60,888 nucleotides of DNA from Siphonobacter sp. BAB-5405 (GCF_002872335.1 NZ_NJAG01000023.1:1-60888), one strand, 5' to 3'; counted from the first letter of the stretch, positions 43,752 to 53,743 are shown. The notes: generated by a model from the letters alone, not told the origin. Numbers and translations: made by a program.

Positions 43752-44648
43752 TTACGCTTTAGGGGTAAACCGGAGTCTATAAAAGAAATAGCCTAAATCA
43801 CCACTGGTCAGAAATAAAAAGAATTTACGGAATCGGATGACTTTTTGTAGCATACGCTCGGGAAACGAAGGCCGTATCGTCTGGGAATATTTATGTTTGA
43901 TTTGCTCGTGTTCGGATAAGCCAACCGTAAAAATGGTTGAACTTTTAGCTAATTCATGTTGACGAAAACAGCCCCAGAAATCATTAACCAAACGGAATTT
44001 AATTTCCGAATGCGTACCCCAGCGGGTACAAATTTCGTAATCAAAAGCAAAGCGGTAATTTTCGTCAAAGTAGCCGTACTTCGTTAATAAGTCCCGCTTG
44101 AAAATCATGCACTGGTTAAAGACCTGCATCCCCTCGTACACCTGAGCCTGCATCCAGAAGGGAATCTGCTTTTTGTGTTCAAAAACCCGGTCTTCGCCAT
44201 CAATCATCAACAGATGACCGTAGAATACTGAATCTTCGGGATGATTTCGGATCGCTTTGGCTACGTTCAATAACGCATTGGGAGCAAAAACGTCATCGGA
44301 ATTCTGGAAAGTAACCCAATCGCCGGTTGCTTTTTTAAAGCCGGCGTTAATGGCTGCGGTTTGTCCGCCATCCTTTGCACTAACCCAATGGGCAATGTAC
44401 TTTTCGTATTTCTTGATTACTGCAACACTGCCATCCGTGGAACCACCATCCATGATGATGAATTCCAGATTGGGATAGTTCTGATTGAGTATACTTAAAA
44501 TGGTTTTTTCCAGGAACTCCGCCTGATTATACGAAGGCGTAATGACACTTATTTTCGGATAATTCTGATCTTTATTCAGGAGAACCTGCTCATCAAAGGA
44601 AGCTTTGCTGACAAATTCTTTTATAGCATTCTCTTTAAAAAATCCCAT
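43752..44648 (-). CDS. GT2 glycosyltransferase
   Basis: This 298-residue GT-A enzyme has ISVITPSYNQAEFLEKTILS, FIIMDGGSTDGSV, AKDGGQTAAINAGFKKATGD and VTFQNSDDVF, the last with the metal-binding acids. The arrangement is standard for polysaccharide GT2 enzymes that use a UDP- or dTDP-sugar. It lies six bases upstream of the polymerase gene in the same transcript. Confidence 0.9.
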   Translation of the reverse strand: MGFFKENAIKEFVSKASFDEQVLLNKDQNYPKISVITPSYNQAEFLEKTILSILNQNYPNLEFIIMDGGSTDGSVAVIKKYEKYIAHWVSAKDGGQTAAINAGFKKATGDWVTFQNSDDVFAPNALLNVAKAIRNHPEDSVFYGHLLMIDGEDRVFEHKKQIPFWMQAQVYEGMQVFNQCMIFKRDLLTKYGYFDENYRFAFDYEICTRWGTHSEIKFRLVNDFWGCFRQHELAKSSTIFTVGLSEHEQIKHKYSQTIRPSFPERMLQKVIRFRKFFLFLTSGDLGYFFYRLRFTPKA

Positions 44649-44668
44649 ATACTCGGTTGATCATAAGG

Positions 44669-45391
44669 TTAAATCGTATACCCTTCCTGCTGAAAAAACG
44701 GCCGCCAGAAGTTGAGATCGTATTTCTCCCAGGCATGGCAGCCAAAGGGTAACTGTGATTGAGTTAATTCGTACCCGTAGTCCGGAAATTGCTCGAAAGC
44801 AAAGGAGATGGCCTGTCGGGGTGTGGGTAAATGCATGAGTGGTCTGAAAACAACCAGGCGAGTCGAATGCAGCGAAAAAAGCATGTCTTCATTGCCGGGC
44901 CACTGACCGTACAGACGTTGGTACGCCTTGATTAATTGTATCGAAGCCTGCACCTTCCGTAAGGAAAGCCCTCCGTTCAACAAGGGCTTCTTGAGGTCCG
45001 TCAGCGAACGCGGAGCAGCATGCGGTGCCAGCAAGGGAGCTCCTACGTAATCGTAACCTTTCTGACACCAGCTGGCCAGTTCATCACTGAATACGAAGGC
45101 ATCGAGCTGATAGATGAGTATGTATTCGTAGGCGGCGAAAGCCTGATAAAAATCCGTTTGGGTCAATAGTAAATTATAAGCGTCAATTCCTTTGAAATAA
45201 GCGTCCGCAAACGACACAAAATGAAAGTCCGAATACCACTCGTTCAGGTACGTCAAATCCAGCGATTCGGGCTTTACAATAACGATGGGATACTGACTTA
45301 ATTTCCTCAGGCATTGTTGTAAAGCTATTTTTTCGTATGCGTTCAGGTCAGAACGATACATGGGAATAACAACGGCTACCGATGCGGACAT
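44669..45391 (-). CDS. DUF5672 family protein, probable glycosyltransferase
   Basis: Using ATG 45391 the protein has 240 residues. It matches the DUF5672 family found in polysaccharide loci: VAVVIPMYRSDLNAYEKIAL, YILIYQLDAFVFSDEL with a DxF-type acid pair, LLNGGLSLRKV, and NEDMLFSLHS. The fold and motifs resemble GT-A glycosyltransferases that lack the usual first Rossmann glycines, but activity of the family has not been shown to my knowledge. It lies between two GT2 genes. Confidence 0.85.
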   Translation of the reverse strand: MSASVAVVIPMYRSDLNAYEKIALQQCLRKLSQYPIVIVKPESLDLTYLNEWYSDFHFVSFADAYFKGIDAYNLLLTQTDFYQAFAAYEYILIYQLDAFVFSDELASWCQKGYDYVGAPLLAPHAAPRSLTDLKKPLLNGGLSLRKVQASIQLIKAYQRLYGQWPGNEDMLFSLHSTRLVVFRPLMHLPTPRQAISFAFEQFPDYGYELTQSQLPFGCHAWEKYDLNFWRPFFQQEGYTI

Positions 45392-45405
45392 ACCTACCAA
45401 TTAGA

Positions 45406-46386
45406 TTACTCAAACAGGTCGCCTAAAAAGGGCAACCACCAATCTTTACTACTGTACCGATACCGGCCCTGAATACACTCGCCAAGCACCCTAGGCAGGC
45501 GTTTCAGCCGCGACTGGGGCAGGGTAGCCCGTACCTTAAAATGTTTTTGCCGTTCAATCAGCTGAGCCAGCTTTTCGCGGGGGATGTCGTTTCGGGCCTG
45601 TAGCAAGCCATACAGCGTCTGATAGTTGGCTGCTTTTTCCCGGAGTGGAGCCAGTTTAAGGGTACGGTCTCTTGAAAAACGGCTTTTCAAGGTGACTTTC
45701 TTCTTCTTTTGCCCGAAGCCAACCTGTTGGGTGGAATGTTTTCGGTAGAAGAGCAGCTCGTCGGCAATGAAGCCGATTTTATCCTGTAGCGACAGCACCA
45801 GAGCGATCCAGGCATCGTGGATTAATTCCTTGTACGCCACCGGGAACGGTGAAACCCGGGCCAGGATGGAACGGCGAATCGCTAGGGTCGCTCCGGTCAC
45901 CACATAACCTCCAAACAAAATATCATAAGCCTGACCCGTGGACCAGCGTTGCTGAGCGTCGGCATCAAATTCAATCTCAGCCCAGATGGTTCTATCGACG
46001 GGCTGTGAATCATCGTCGATAATCTGGGCATTCGTAAATACGGCGTCCATTTCCGGATGCTGCTCCAGATACGCTACCTGCCGGGCTACTTTGGTTTCGT
46101 GCCAAAGGTCATCCTGATCACAACAGAAAATGACGTCGCCCGTGCATAAATTCATACACTTTTCGAAATTCTTCGTTGACCCTAAATTACAGGGATTAAC
46201 GTGAATATGTACGGGAAAAGAAACGGTAGCCGCAAAGGTTTCCAGCAGTTGAATAGTAGTATCCTGCGACCGATCATCGCACACTACCAGTTCATGAATG
46301 GGAAGTGTCTGACGCCGGATACTTTCCAATTGTTCGGGTAAATACCGGGAACCATTGTAAGTACACATCGCCACTGAAACTTTCAT
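45406..46386 (-). CDS. GT2 glycosyltransferase
   Basis: This 326-residue GT-A enzyme has VSVAMCTYNGSRYLPEQLES, VVCDDRSQDTT, NLGSTKNFEKCM and FCCDQDDLWHE with the catalytic DQDD motif. The pattern is that of rhamnosyl- or other hexosyltransferases in O-antigen loci. The C-terminal 90 residues are basic and probably contact the membrane. A 126-base gap upstream contains no gene. Confidence 0.9.
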   Translation of the reverse strand: MKVSVAMCTYNGSRYLPEQLESIRRQTLPIHELVVCDDRSQDTTIQLLETFAATVSFPVHIHVNPCNLGSTKNFEKCMNLCTGDVIFCCDQDDLWHETKVARQVAYLEQHPEMDAVFTNAQIIDDDSQPVDRTIWAEIEFDADAQQRWSTGQAYDILFGGYVVTGATLAIRRSILARVSPFPVAYKELIHDAWIALVLSLQDKIGFIADELLFYRKHSTQQVGFGQKKKKVTLKSRFSRDRTLKLAPLREKAANYQTLYGLLQARNDIPREKLAQLIERQKHFKVRATLPQSRLKRLPRVLGECIQGRYRYSSKDWWLPFLGDLFE

Positions 46387-46512
46387 ACAGACAAATAAGG
46401 GCCTTTACAGGAATTCGGTATACAGATACATCCTTCCCAGGGGTTGAACTCAAAGAAAAAGTATTCAAAGTTAGCCGTTTCTTGGGGAACTACGAAGGAG
46501 TACTCCAGGAAC

Positions 46513-47463
46513 TTACTGCGGCTGCGATTGACGGAACATGAAATCGGGTTGGTAGGTATTAATGGTTTTGATCCATTTCTGTACCCAGGCCGCCCAGTGT
46601 TGGCGTTGCAGACTGACGGGTTCCGGCGGGTCGGGAAGACCGAAGGCCGGTTGCCGGGACTGCGTTTGCGTATATACGGGTTGCCTGGTCACCAGGGTTT
46701 TATATCGCTTACTGGCTTCCTTGAAATAAACAGGCATGGGTCGGTTGGTTAGATAAGACGCATAATGACCGCTTGGGTAGGAAAGTCCCCCGTGGTGTAA
46801 GGTAACCGGTTCAGCAATCGTACGCTCAAACGCGTTACCGGCGTGAATACCGTAGGCCGCGTTTCGTAAGGGAAGCACCCCTTCAAACAGGGCCGGAGCC
46901 ATGTCCAGCCAGAGTTGGTCGGAACCCTGACCTTCGCACAAACGATAACCGCCCCGGGTTTCCAGATTCTGGCACCACCACGCCAGAAACGAATCCGTTA
47001 TCGCATCCGGACGAATGGCCCAGATGCCGGAAAAATACGTTCCGTAGTTCAGAAAATATTTACTATCCGGAAATTGCGTATCCGGATGGGGCTGGAGCCA
47101 TTGCGAAAACAGCACGGCTGGTCGTTGCTCAAGAGCTATGACTAGTTCGGTCAGCGGGCGGAGTACCTGCGTTTCGGGTTCCAGAAAAATCAGGGCATCC
47201 TGGTGTAAGAGATGTCGTCCCAGCCAGACCCGACTGATATGCAGAAATTCGGTTTTCGTATAGCGTTGAGCCAGGGGTAATAAACCGGGAATATCTCCGA
47301 CCTGAATCATCCGTACATTGGCCGGAGCCGCTACGTCGAAGGGCTGGTCCATCCATCCCACCCACAATAGAGAATCGGGATGATGCTGGGCCAGTTGATC
47401 GGCTAAGAGAAAGACCTGGGCTAGCTGCCGACTCCAGCACGCGGTAAAAAAATGAACAGACAT
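46513..47463 (-). CDS. Putative glycosyltransferase, unassigned family
   Basis: Started at ATG 47463 (316 residues; an upstream TTG would overlap the preceding gene). VHFFTACWSRQLAQVFLLAD at the start, ALIFLEPETQVLRPLTEL mid-protein (where a nucleotide-sugar GT would have DxD, here LEPET), and NYGTYFSGIWAIRP suggest a GT-A-like fold related to the next-but-one gene at 48544. I cannot place it in a named family. The weak DxD makes activity uncertain. Confidence 0.6.
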   Translation of the reverse strand: MSVHFFTACWSRQLAQVFLLADQLAQHHPDSLLWVGWMDQPFDVAAPANVRMIQVGDIPGLLPLAQRYTKTEFLHISRVWLGRHLLHQDALIFLEPETQVLRPLTELVIALEQRPAVLFSQWLQPHPDTQFPDSKYFLNYGTYFSGIWAIRPDAITDSFLAWWCQNLETRGGYRLCEGQGSDQLWLDMAPALFEGVLPLRNAAYGIHAGNAFERTIAEPVTLHHGGLSYPSGHYASYLTNRPMPVYFKEASKRYKTLVTRQPVYTQTQSRQPAFGLPDPPEPVSLQRQHWAAWVQKWIKTINTYQPDFMFRQSQPQ

Positions 47464-47467
47464 ACGT

Positions 47468-48517
47468 TTAGACAATCCGTTTGGTAAAGAGTTCCGTCAT
47501 GCGGCGACCCGCCAGGTATTCCTGAATGGGCTGCCAGACCTCTTCAAAGGAGAGGGATGACGCCGGACCTTTCCGCTTCCAGATCACCCGGGCGTTGGTA
47601 CCTTCTCCGTAACCTCCCGTGTACAAATTGAAATCTTCAAAATGGCCTAATTGGCCAATGAGCAGAAACCCGTACGTTCCTACCGCATTCGCCAGGTGAG
47701 CCGGGCCACTATCAACGCCCACAAAAAAACTAGCCCGACGAATCACTTCGGCCGTTTCCAGGATACTCAGCTGGCCGCATAAATCGCGGAATTCGGGCGA
47801 GGAACTTTGAATTTGTCCCTTTAGCCCTACTTCCACAACGGGGCCAAAATCCTCCAGCACGCGAGCCGTTAACTGATTCCAGTGTTGGGGTTGCCAGTCT
47901 TTGACGGGCTGATGGGAGAACGTATGGAAAACAGCGAAACGGGTCGGAAGTTTGAGCGAGTCGATTTTCGTCCGTACCGTATCGGGAATGTACAGGCGAG
48001 GAGCTTCTGTACGGTCTGGTAGTGGCAATCCACCCGCCGCCGCAAACACTTCGGCCAGTCGGCCAAAATGCAGGTAATTGTGAATGGTTAGATTTTGCTG
48101 ATCTGCGTGGGTATTGACCAGTCGTCTGTTGAGGGGAAAATACACCCGGTTTGATAAGTGCAGATTGTACAGTTGATCAAAGGGATTTTTCTCCAGCAAC
48201 AGGCAGGAAAATAACACGTTTGGTTCTTCAATGCGATACGTAATGGCGGGATTATATTCAACCAGCTCCCGGAATGATTTCTTGACAATCCAGAAAATCT
48301 GGGCATCCGGATGCCGCTCCCGAATGGTACGTGCCAGCGGCTCACAGGCCACAATGTCGCCCAGGTGCTCGGCCATGAGTACACCAATGGTGGGTTTACC
48401 ACTGGTGATTTTTACCCACTTAATCCAAACGCAGGCTTTCCAGAATTGAAGATACGTCCGCAGGATCTCGGAGTATTTTCGGTATCGATGTTGCCAGAGG
48501 GCAATGAATTTTTCCAT
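47468..48517 (-). CDS. GT9 heptosyltransferase-like protein
   Basis: This 349-residue protein is GT9-like: TIGVLMAEHLGDIVACEPLA at about residues 42-60 is the family's N-terminal signature with the catalytic-type Asp, and FFVGVDSGPAHLANAVGTYG is the donor-binding segment. It has an extra 40-residue basic N-terminus. No heptose-synthesis gene lies in this locus, although a GmhB-like domain is encoded at 16.3-18.2 kb. Confidence 0.85.
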   Translation of the reverse strand: MEKFIALWQHRYRKYSEILRTYLQFWKACVWIKWVKITSGKPTIGVLMAEHLGDIVACEPLARTIRERHPDAQIFWIVKKSFRELVEYNPAITYRIEEPNVLFSCLLLEKNPFDQLYNLHLSNRVYFPLNRRLVNTHADQQNLTIHNYLHFGRLAEVFAAAGGLPLPDRTEAPRLYIPDTVRTKIDSLKLPTRFAVFHTFSHQPVKDWQPQHWNQLTARVLEDFGPVVEVGLKGQIQSSSPEFRDLCGQLSILETAEVIRRASFFVGVDSGPAHLANAVGTYGFLLIGQLGHFEDFNLYTGGYGEGTNARVIWKRKGPASSLSFEEVWQPIQEYLAGRRMTELFTKRIV

Positions 48518-48543
48518 ACAAGCGAATCGCGTAGCCGCAGTAC

Positions 48544-49533
48544 TTAGGCCTGCGGGTTTAACCAGTGAGCGACTTTTTCAAAAGGCATCCGCAGGGCTTT
48601 TCGAACCCGTAGTAATCGAATGAGTTTCTTGGGACGCACGTATACGCAGGGAAAAAGCCGGTAGTACGCGTTAAAATTCGCATTCATCCGTTCCGCGTAG
48701 TAATCGAATAAGGGCCGTACGTCGGGTCGATCTTCGAAGGTAAACCGATTCTGGTACCGCGAAATGGAATCGGGCGAAGTGGGCGAATAGCCAGAAAAAT
48801 GAAAAAACTGTAAGGGCCAGGTATCGTTGATGAGCCATTGTCCATCGCGATACGTGAACTGCCTTTCGTGGAGATTCCAGTACGCTACGTTATGACCGGG
48901 ATGCCGACTAATATACACGCCATCGAAATAGTGAGGTACATAATTAATCCACTTCTGATCGGTAAACAGCCCATTACAAATGTCATTATAGGCCTGATAC
49001 GCCAGCTTTTCCGCCCACCAGTTAATAAATTGCTGCGTTTGATCGGTTTTCCGCAAAGCAATAAAACCCAGATTGAACGTACCCGTATTGAGCAGATCGC
49101 ACTCGTTAGGCATACACGTGTCCGGAAACGGACTAAGGGTATGCGGCGTCAGTACAAACTGATGCTCCTGCAAGCGGTCGAGTAAGTACGTTAAGCGGGT
49201 AAAAACAATAATGTCCGGATCGAAGTAAATAAAATTCTGATAATCAGGATACTGTTTGTAGAAATGCTGAAAGAACAGGGGCTTTACCGCCGTATTCAGC
49301 TCCGTAATATCGTAATTCTTCTCCATCCACTCCCGGTTTGGAATGTGGATGCGATGGAGTTCCAGTAATTCAAAGGAAGGAATTTTGTCCGATTCGAAAG
49401 CTACTCCTTCGAGTCGGTCTACCAAACCAATGACGTAATGAATGTCGGGATTGGTAACCGCCAGCGATTCGCCCAGTGTACGAGCCTGGGCTAGGTAATT
49501 GATCGAACAAATGGTAAAAGCAAGCGTTTTCAA
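48544..49533 (-). CDS. GT8-like glycosyltransferase
   Basis: This 329-residue protein begins at a TTG codon at 49533: an in-frame stop lies five codons upstream, and the first in-frame ATG is about 70 codons in. It has a GT-A character: LAFTICSINYLAQARTLGES, YFDPDIIVF as the DxD motif, LLNTGTFNLGFIAL and HPGHNVAYWNL. The set is close to family 8-type nucleotide-diphosphosugar transferases seen in Bacteroidota loci. It is separated from the upstream GT4 gene by 112 bases. Confidence 0.75.
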   Translation of the reverse strand: MKTLAFTICSINYLAQARTLGESLAVTNPDIHYVIGLVDRLEGVAFESDKIPSFELLELHRIHIPNREWMEKNYDITELNTAVKPLFFQHFYKQYPDYQNFIYFDPDIIVFTRLTYLLDRLQEHQFVLTPHTLSPFPDTCMPNECDLLNTGTFNLGFIALRKTDQTQQFINWWAEKLAYQAYNDICNGLFTDQKWINYVPHYFDGVYISRHPGHNVAYWNLHERQFTYRDGQWLINDTWPLQFFHFSGYSPTSPDSISRYQNRFTFEDRPDVRPLFDYYAERMNANFNAYYRLFPCVYVRPKKLIRLLRVRKALRMPFEKVAHWLNPQA

Positions 49534-49645
49534 GGGGTTGAAGCGTTAAGGGGCTCTTCCGCTTTGAGCGATGTAAAATCTAATTTTTATTAAAACGGCC
49601 AACCAGGCAGTCGTGTTTCTAACCGGCGGATTTCACCCGAACGTC

Positions 49646-50824
49646 TCAGGAATACGTTGCCCGCGTAGGCTTCGAGCCACGGGTTTCAGCCAGACTCTTT
49701 TCCAGCAGTTGCACAAACACCTGCATGGCATGGTCGTCCTGATGGCGGGTAAACACTTTTTCCCGAGCCTTGTTCCCCATGGCTTCCCGTAAGGCAGGGT
49801 CGCCGAGTAATTGGGTGATTTGCTGACTCATCATCTGGGTATCCAGGTAGTCGGCTACAAAGCCCGCATCGCTTTCCACGAAATCCGGAGCTCCACCCGA
49901 CTGAGCAAAGCAAACGATGGGTTTGGCCAATAGGGCGGCTTCCAGTACCACCAGCGGATACGGTTCTTCCCGGGACGTCAGCACGAATACATCGAAGGTA
50001 GCCATGAAGTCGAAGGGCCGGTCGGAATGCGGAATCAGATGGACCCGATCGCTGAGTCCCAGCCGACGCAGATCTTCCGTAATCATGTGATACTCGACCT
50101 GATGCTCATGGCCGCCTACCCACACAAAATGCGTATTGGGCGTCGATTGCCGGGCGAGTTGCACGAAAACATCAATTCCCTTACGCCAGTCAAAGGTACC
50201 TACAGCTCCTACCAGCAGAGCCTGTTCCGGTAAATCCAGCAGTTGCCGGATTTGCTGGGTAGCTTCTGCGGAAGGCTGCAAATCCCAGGCTCCATCGGGC
50301 AGGAGCGAGGGCAGTACCGCAATGGACTCGGGTGAAATACCGAAACGTTCGATATACACCAGACGTTGAGCCTGCGAACAAGCCCAGTATTGACTAGTAT
50401 GCCGAAGGGTCTGATTAAAACTTGAAGGGTCCGTATACATCGAAATACCCATGGGCATTTCGTGGGCGTAAGTCACGATGGGGCAGGATACCAGCGGGCG
50501 TAGCAGATTCAGTAGGTCGCCATTGGTAATGGTGTTCGAGACAATCAGGTCGAAACCTTCATTCTGAATATCCTGAAGAACCTGATCGTGAAAGGTTTTA
50601 CGGTTCAATAAACGCGAAACCTTACTCCGCTGCTGGGTATCGCGGTGATACCAGTGGTAGACGGGAGCTACTCTTTCAAAATCACGGATGAGTGTACCGC
50701 CGTGTTTGAGTAAAACTTTAAACTGATACTCAGGAAGTTGTTTAAGCTTCTTCAGAAAACGAAGCAACAGAATCTGTGCACCTGCCCGGTTGGCGTCGTG
50801 ACTGATGAACAGAATTTTCTTCAT
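49646..50824 (-). CDS. GT4 glycosyltransferase
   Basis: This 392-residue GT-B enzyme has KILFISHDANRAGAQILLLR at the start, VGAVGTFDWRKGIDVFVQLA, and SREEPYPLVVLEAALLAKPI as the donor-site motif. It is architecturally close to the next gene upstream (50903-52006), with the same SREDPFPLV-type motif, so the pair probably arose by duplication and adds two similar sugars. Confidence 0.9.
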   Translation of the reverse strand: MKKILFISHDANRAGAQILLLRFLKKLKQLPEYQFKVLLKHGGTLIRDFERVAPVYHWYHRDTQQRSKVSRLLNRKTFHDQVLQDIQNEGFDLIVSNTITNGDLLNLLRPLVSCPIVTYAHEMPMGISMYTDPSSFNQTLRHTSQYWACSQAQRLVYIERFGISPESIAVLPSLLPDGAWDLQPSAEATQQIRQLLDLPEQALLVGAVGTFDWRKGIDVFVQLARQSTPNTHFVWVGGHEHQVEYHMITEDLRRLGLSDRVHLIPHSDRPFDFMATFDVFVLTSREEPYPLVVLEAALLAKPIVCFAQSGGAPDFVESDAGFVADYLDTQMMSQQITQLLGDPALREAMGNKAREKVFTRHQDDHAMQVFVQLLEKSLAETRGSKPTRATYS

Positions 50825-50902
50825 AAGGGGATTAAGGGTTTATTGCTCAAACAAGGGGGCAAAAATACGACTCTTTCTCAGAAAGAAAGCCTTTTTCGTC
50901 GA

Positions 50903-52006
50903 TCAAAGCTGTCGCATGATGGTTTCCCAGCGGGAAATAATCACGGAAACATCAAATTGTTGGGCTCGATTTTTCGCTTTTTCAGCGTTGAAAATCAACT
51001 CTTTATTCATTACTTTCTGTAGGACAGTAACTACATCCCGTACATTCCAGGAATCGACAACTTCGCCCATTTCTTCCTGTACAAACTCAGCCACACCCCC
51101 TGAATTAAACGCGACGATGGGTTTTGCCAGAGCTGCCGCTTCAATCATTACCAAGGGAAACGGGTCCTCTCGGGAAGTCAGCAGAAAGCCGTTGGCGAGG
51201 GATAGATAGTGATAATAATCCTCCCGTTGCACGCCCAGTACATCAACTCGGACGCCCGAATTATGTTTTAATTTTTCCTGTGTATACGTTACGAATCCGT
51301 CATCAATAACCTGTCCCAACCAAATGATACGAGCAGGAGAGCCCTTTAACTGCTCCGCGAAATCGGGTAGGAGATCAAACCCCTTGCGGTACGTGCTTTG
51401 TCCGGACATTACCCATACGAACTCATGGGGCTGAATACCCAGTGATTGGCGAAGTTGCTGTACGCGGTCCGGCTGAATCTGAATGCGAGAATGATCGATG
51501 AGGGAATGGCAGAGTTCGATTCGCTGTCCACCAGCCTCGCGAATACGTTGGCAAACGATTTCCGAACAGCCAATGATGCGATCGCTTTCGGTAATTAATC
51601 GCCGGAATGCCTCTCCCTTCAAAGCCATGTATTCAAGGGGTAGTTCGTGAAAATGCGTCACTACCCGCACACCCAGCTCCTGAGCCAGCGGTAATAAGAA
51701 GGCCGGTACTAAGGTGTTCAGATACCAGATATCGGCTTTAAACTGTTTCTGTACGTTTCGCAGGTACCGGAAAATCGGGTTTTCGCCGAATTTATTTTGT
51801 AATTTCTGAACGACTGAAAAGTGGTGCGGAGCCGTAAACGTAGGAACATCCGGGGGAAGGTCATTCAGTAATTCACCGGGCTGCAGCGTACACAAGCCCA
51901 ACTGAAAAAGATCCCGATTGAATCGATTCAGCAAATACCCCATCATCATTTCTGATCCGGTTCGACCTGCGTAGGGAGTGATAATCAGTATTTTACGAGT
52001 AGGCAT
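50903..52006 (-). CDS. GT4 glycosyltransferase
   Basis: This 367-residue GT-B protein has ILIITPYAGRTGSEMMMGYL at the N-terminus, WVMSGQSTYRKGFDLLPDFA, and SREDPFPLVMIEAAALAKPI for nucleotide-sugar binding. It lies 12 bases from the upstream GT2 gene and is the likely paralogue of the following GT4 gene. Confidence 0.9.
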   Translation of the reverse strand: MPTRKILIITPYAGRTGSEMMMGYLLNRFNRDLFQLGLCTLQPGELLNDLPPDVPTFTAPHHFSVVQKLQNKFGENPIFRYLRNVQKQFKADIWYLNTLVPAFLLPLAQELGVRVVTHFHELPLEYMALKGEAFRRLITESDRIIGCSEIVCQRIREAGGQRIELCHSLIDHSRIQIQPDRVQQLRQSLGIQPHEFVWVMSGQSTYRKGFDLLPDFAEQLKGSPARIIWLGQVIDDGFVTYTQEKLKHNSGVRVDVLGVQREDYYHYLSLANGFLLTSREDPFPLVMIEAAALAKPIVAFNSGGVAEFVQEEMGEVVDSWNVRDVVTVLQKVMNKELIFNAEKAKNRAQQFDVSVIISRWETIMRQL

Positions 52007-52018
52007 AAGTGTACAGAC

Positions 52019-53005
52019 TCAGGCAATGTTTTCTTCCGGTTTTATTTTGTAAAAACCCGGACGGTTGAATACCGTCGGCCAAAAATATCGTAATAACATT
52101 TGAAATCGCCGGGCAAAGCGACGTTGATTTTCCATTTCACTGCCCAAGGGTCGCCGATTCTTCAGATTCACAAAGGCTTTCCAGCCCGTAAAAATCGGAA
52201 TCAATACCGCATAATTCAGCATGACGACCAGGTACGCCCCCACGCCGTATTGCTTGCGTAACCAGAGCAGATTTGAGACCTGCATCTGTACATTGAACCG
52301 ATTGACGTAGGAAACATCCGTCCGGCGGAAGGGGGAGTCACTGGTAAGATGCAGGAAACCTAAATCTTTATAGTACAACAGCTTCCCAACTTTACCAAGC
52401 CGGTACGACCATTCCACATCTTCGCCGTACATAAAGAAACTCTCATCCAGAGCACCGACTTTTTGTACGGCTTCCCGACGTACCACCAGAAAGGCTCCTA
52501 CGAGCCAGTCGTGCTGGCGGGGATCGGTATACACCGTAGCGGGTAACATGCGTTCAACCCAGGCCTGTAAGCGGATGGGAACGATGTAGAAAATGCGACG
52601 AAACTCGGCAAAACTCTCAAAATAGGGTTGAGGGCTGCCATTCCCGTACAGTTGCATGGGAGCTGACGCAGCAACGTCCGGTTCAGCATCCATGCGTTCC
52701 ACGCACACATCAATGGCGTCCATGTTTTGCAGCGTATCGGCATTCAGCAGCAGATAGTACCGACCCTGAGCTGCCTGAATGGCCCGGTTGTTGGCCCGGG
52801 CAAAGCCCGCATTGTAGCCCATATCGATCCACTGAATATCGGGGTGTTGCTCCAGTACCTGGACTTTACTCTGATCCTGTGAATCGTTATCCACCACAAT
52901 CACTTCGTAACTGACCCGTCTGGTCCAGTCTTTAACGGATTGAATGGCGGCAATCGTCAGATCCGCACACTTATAATTAATAATCAGAATGGAAACATCA
53001 ACCAT
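52019..53005 (-). CDS. GT2 rhamnosyltransferase-like glycosyltransferase
   Basis: The ATG at 53005 (328 residues) places the GT-A signature VDVSILIINYKCADLTIAAI at the N-terminus; the longer frame to 53047 would overlap the WbqC gene's restored end. Further motifs are VIVVDNDSQDQS, GYNAGFARANNRAI, LLLNADTLQN and MYGEDVEWSYRLGK, typical of WbbL/RfbF-type rhamnosyltransferases. A C-terminal hydrophobic stretch near residue 260 may anchor it. Confidence 0.9.
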   Translation of the reverse strand: MVDVSILIINYKCADLTIAAIQSVKDWTRRVSYEVIVVDNDSQDQSKVQVLEQHPDIQWIDMGYNAGFARANNRAIQAAQGRYYLLLNADTLQNMDAIDVCVERMDAEPDVAASAPMQLYGNGSPQPYFESFAEFRRIFYIVPIRLQAWVERMLPATVYTDPRQHDWLVGAFLVVRREAVQKVGALDESFFMYGEDVEWSYRLGKVGKLLYYKDLGFLHLTSDSPFRRTDVSYVNRFNVQMQVSNLLWLRKQYGVGAYLVVMLNYAVLIPIFTGWKAFVNLKNRRPLGSEMENQRRFARRFQMLLRYFWPTVFNRPGFYKIKPEENIA

Positions 53006-53043
53006 ACAAAAGGGCCGTTTCAAATCCGGCTTTTGAGACACGA

Positions 53044-53743
53044 TCACTCCAGTACGTACGCTTTTAACAGCTCATCCACTTGTTCTTTGGTGTTGAACAT
53101 CAGTACATCTACGATACTCAACCAGGGGACAAAGTCGTCCGCCCAACTGGGGATATTCTACCGTTTCGGAACGAATGAAATTTAACCGGATCTGGTGTTC
53201 GGCAAACCGCTCGTGGCTGTACAGTTCTTTCCCACCAATGGGATTGATGTAATGATCCGCTTTTTCCTGCAAGCAGATGTCAAGAATGCGTTCCTGAGCC
53301 TTTAAATCCTGGTTCTCGTAAATCGTCGAACTGGGTACCAGCTTCGTCGTAATGCCCAGATACGTATTGATTTGTACCAGACTATTAAAGATATAGGTAC
53401 TGATGTTTTCCTCCGGGAATTGTAAAATTTCCTCCAATACTGGATACACCGTCGCGTACTGCGGGGCTTTCCGGTACGTTTGCTGAATGGTCTTTAGCAA
53501 TTTATCCCGCCATTTCTGCTGTGTATCGATGGAAATTTCCCGAATCAGTTTGTTCTGACTGGCATCTTTCAGTGGAATCGTAAACAGTTGGGCTTTGCCG
53601 TTATTGAGCAGGTTATTCCGATTGATCCAACCCCGGTTAATGAAGGCGACATCATCGTAAAGGACAAACGTATCCACCGCTTTCATTAGCTGAAAATAGC
53701 CAATGTACGGAAACAGATAGGGTTGCATGATGGCTAAAGTCAT
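53044..53743 (-). pseudogene. WbqC-family protein, frameshifted near its 3' end
   Basis: From ATG 53743 the frame encodes a typical WbqC protein (LAIMQPYLFPYIGYFQLMKA, YDDVAFINRGWINRN, NPIGGKELY). Near 53145 it slips: the read frame ends in a short unrelated tail at 53072, whereas the next frame gives the family's conserved end (DDFVPWLSIVDVLMFNTKEQ...) to a stop at 53044. One extra base pair near 53145 explains this, and removing it restores a protein of about 232 residues. WbqC-type proteins occur in O-antigen loci, often near DegT aminotransferases, with unclear chemistry. The change may be real or a sequencing error. Confidence 0.8.
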
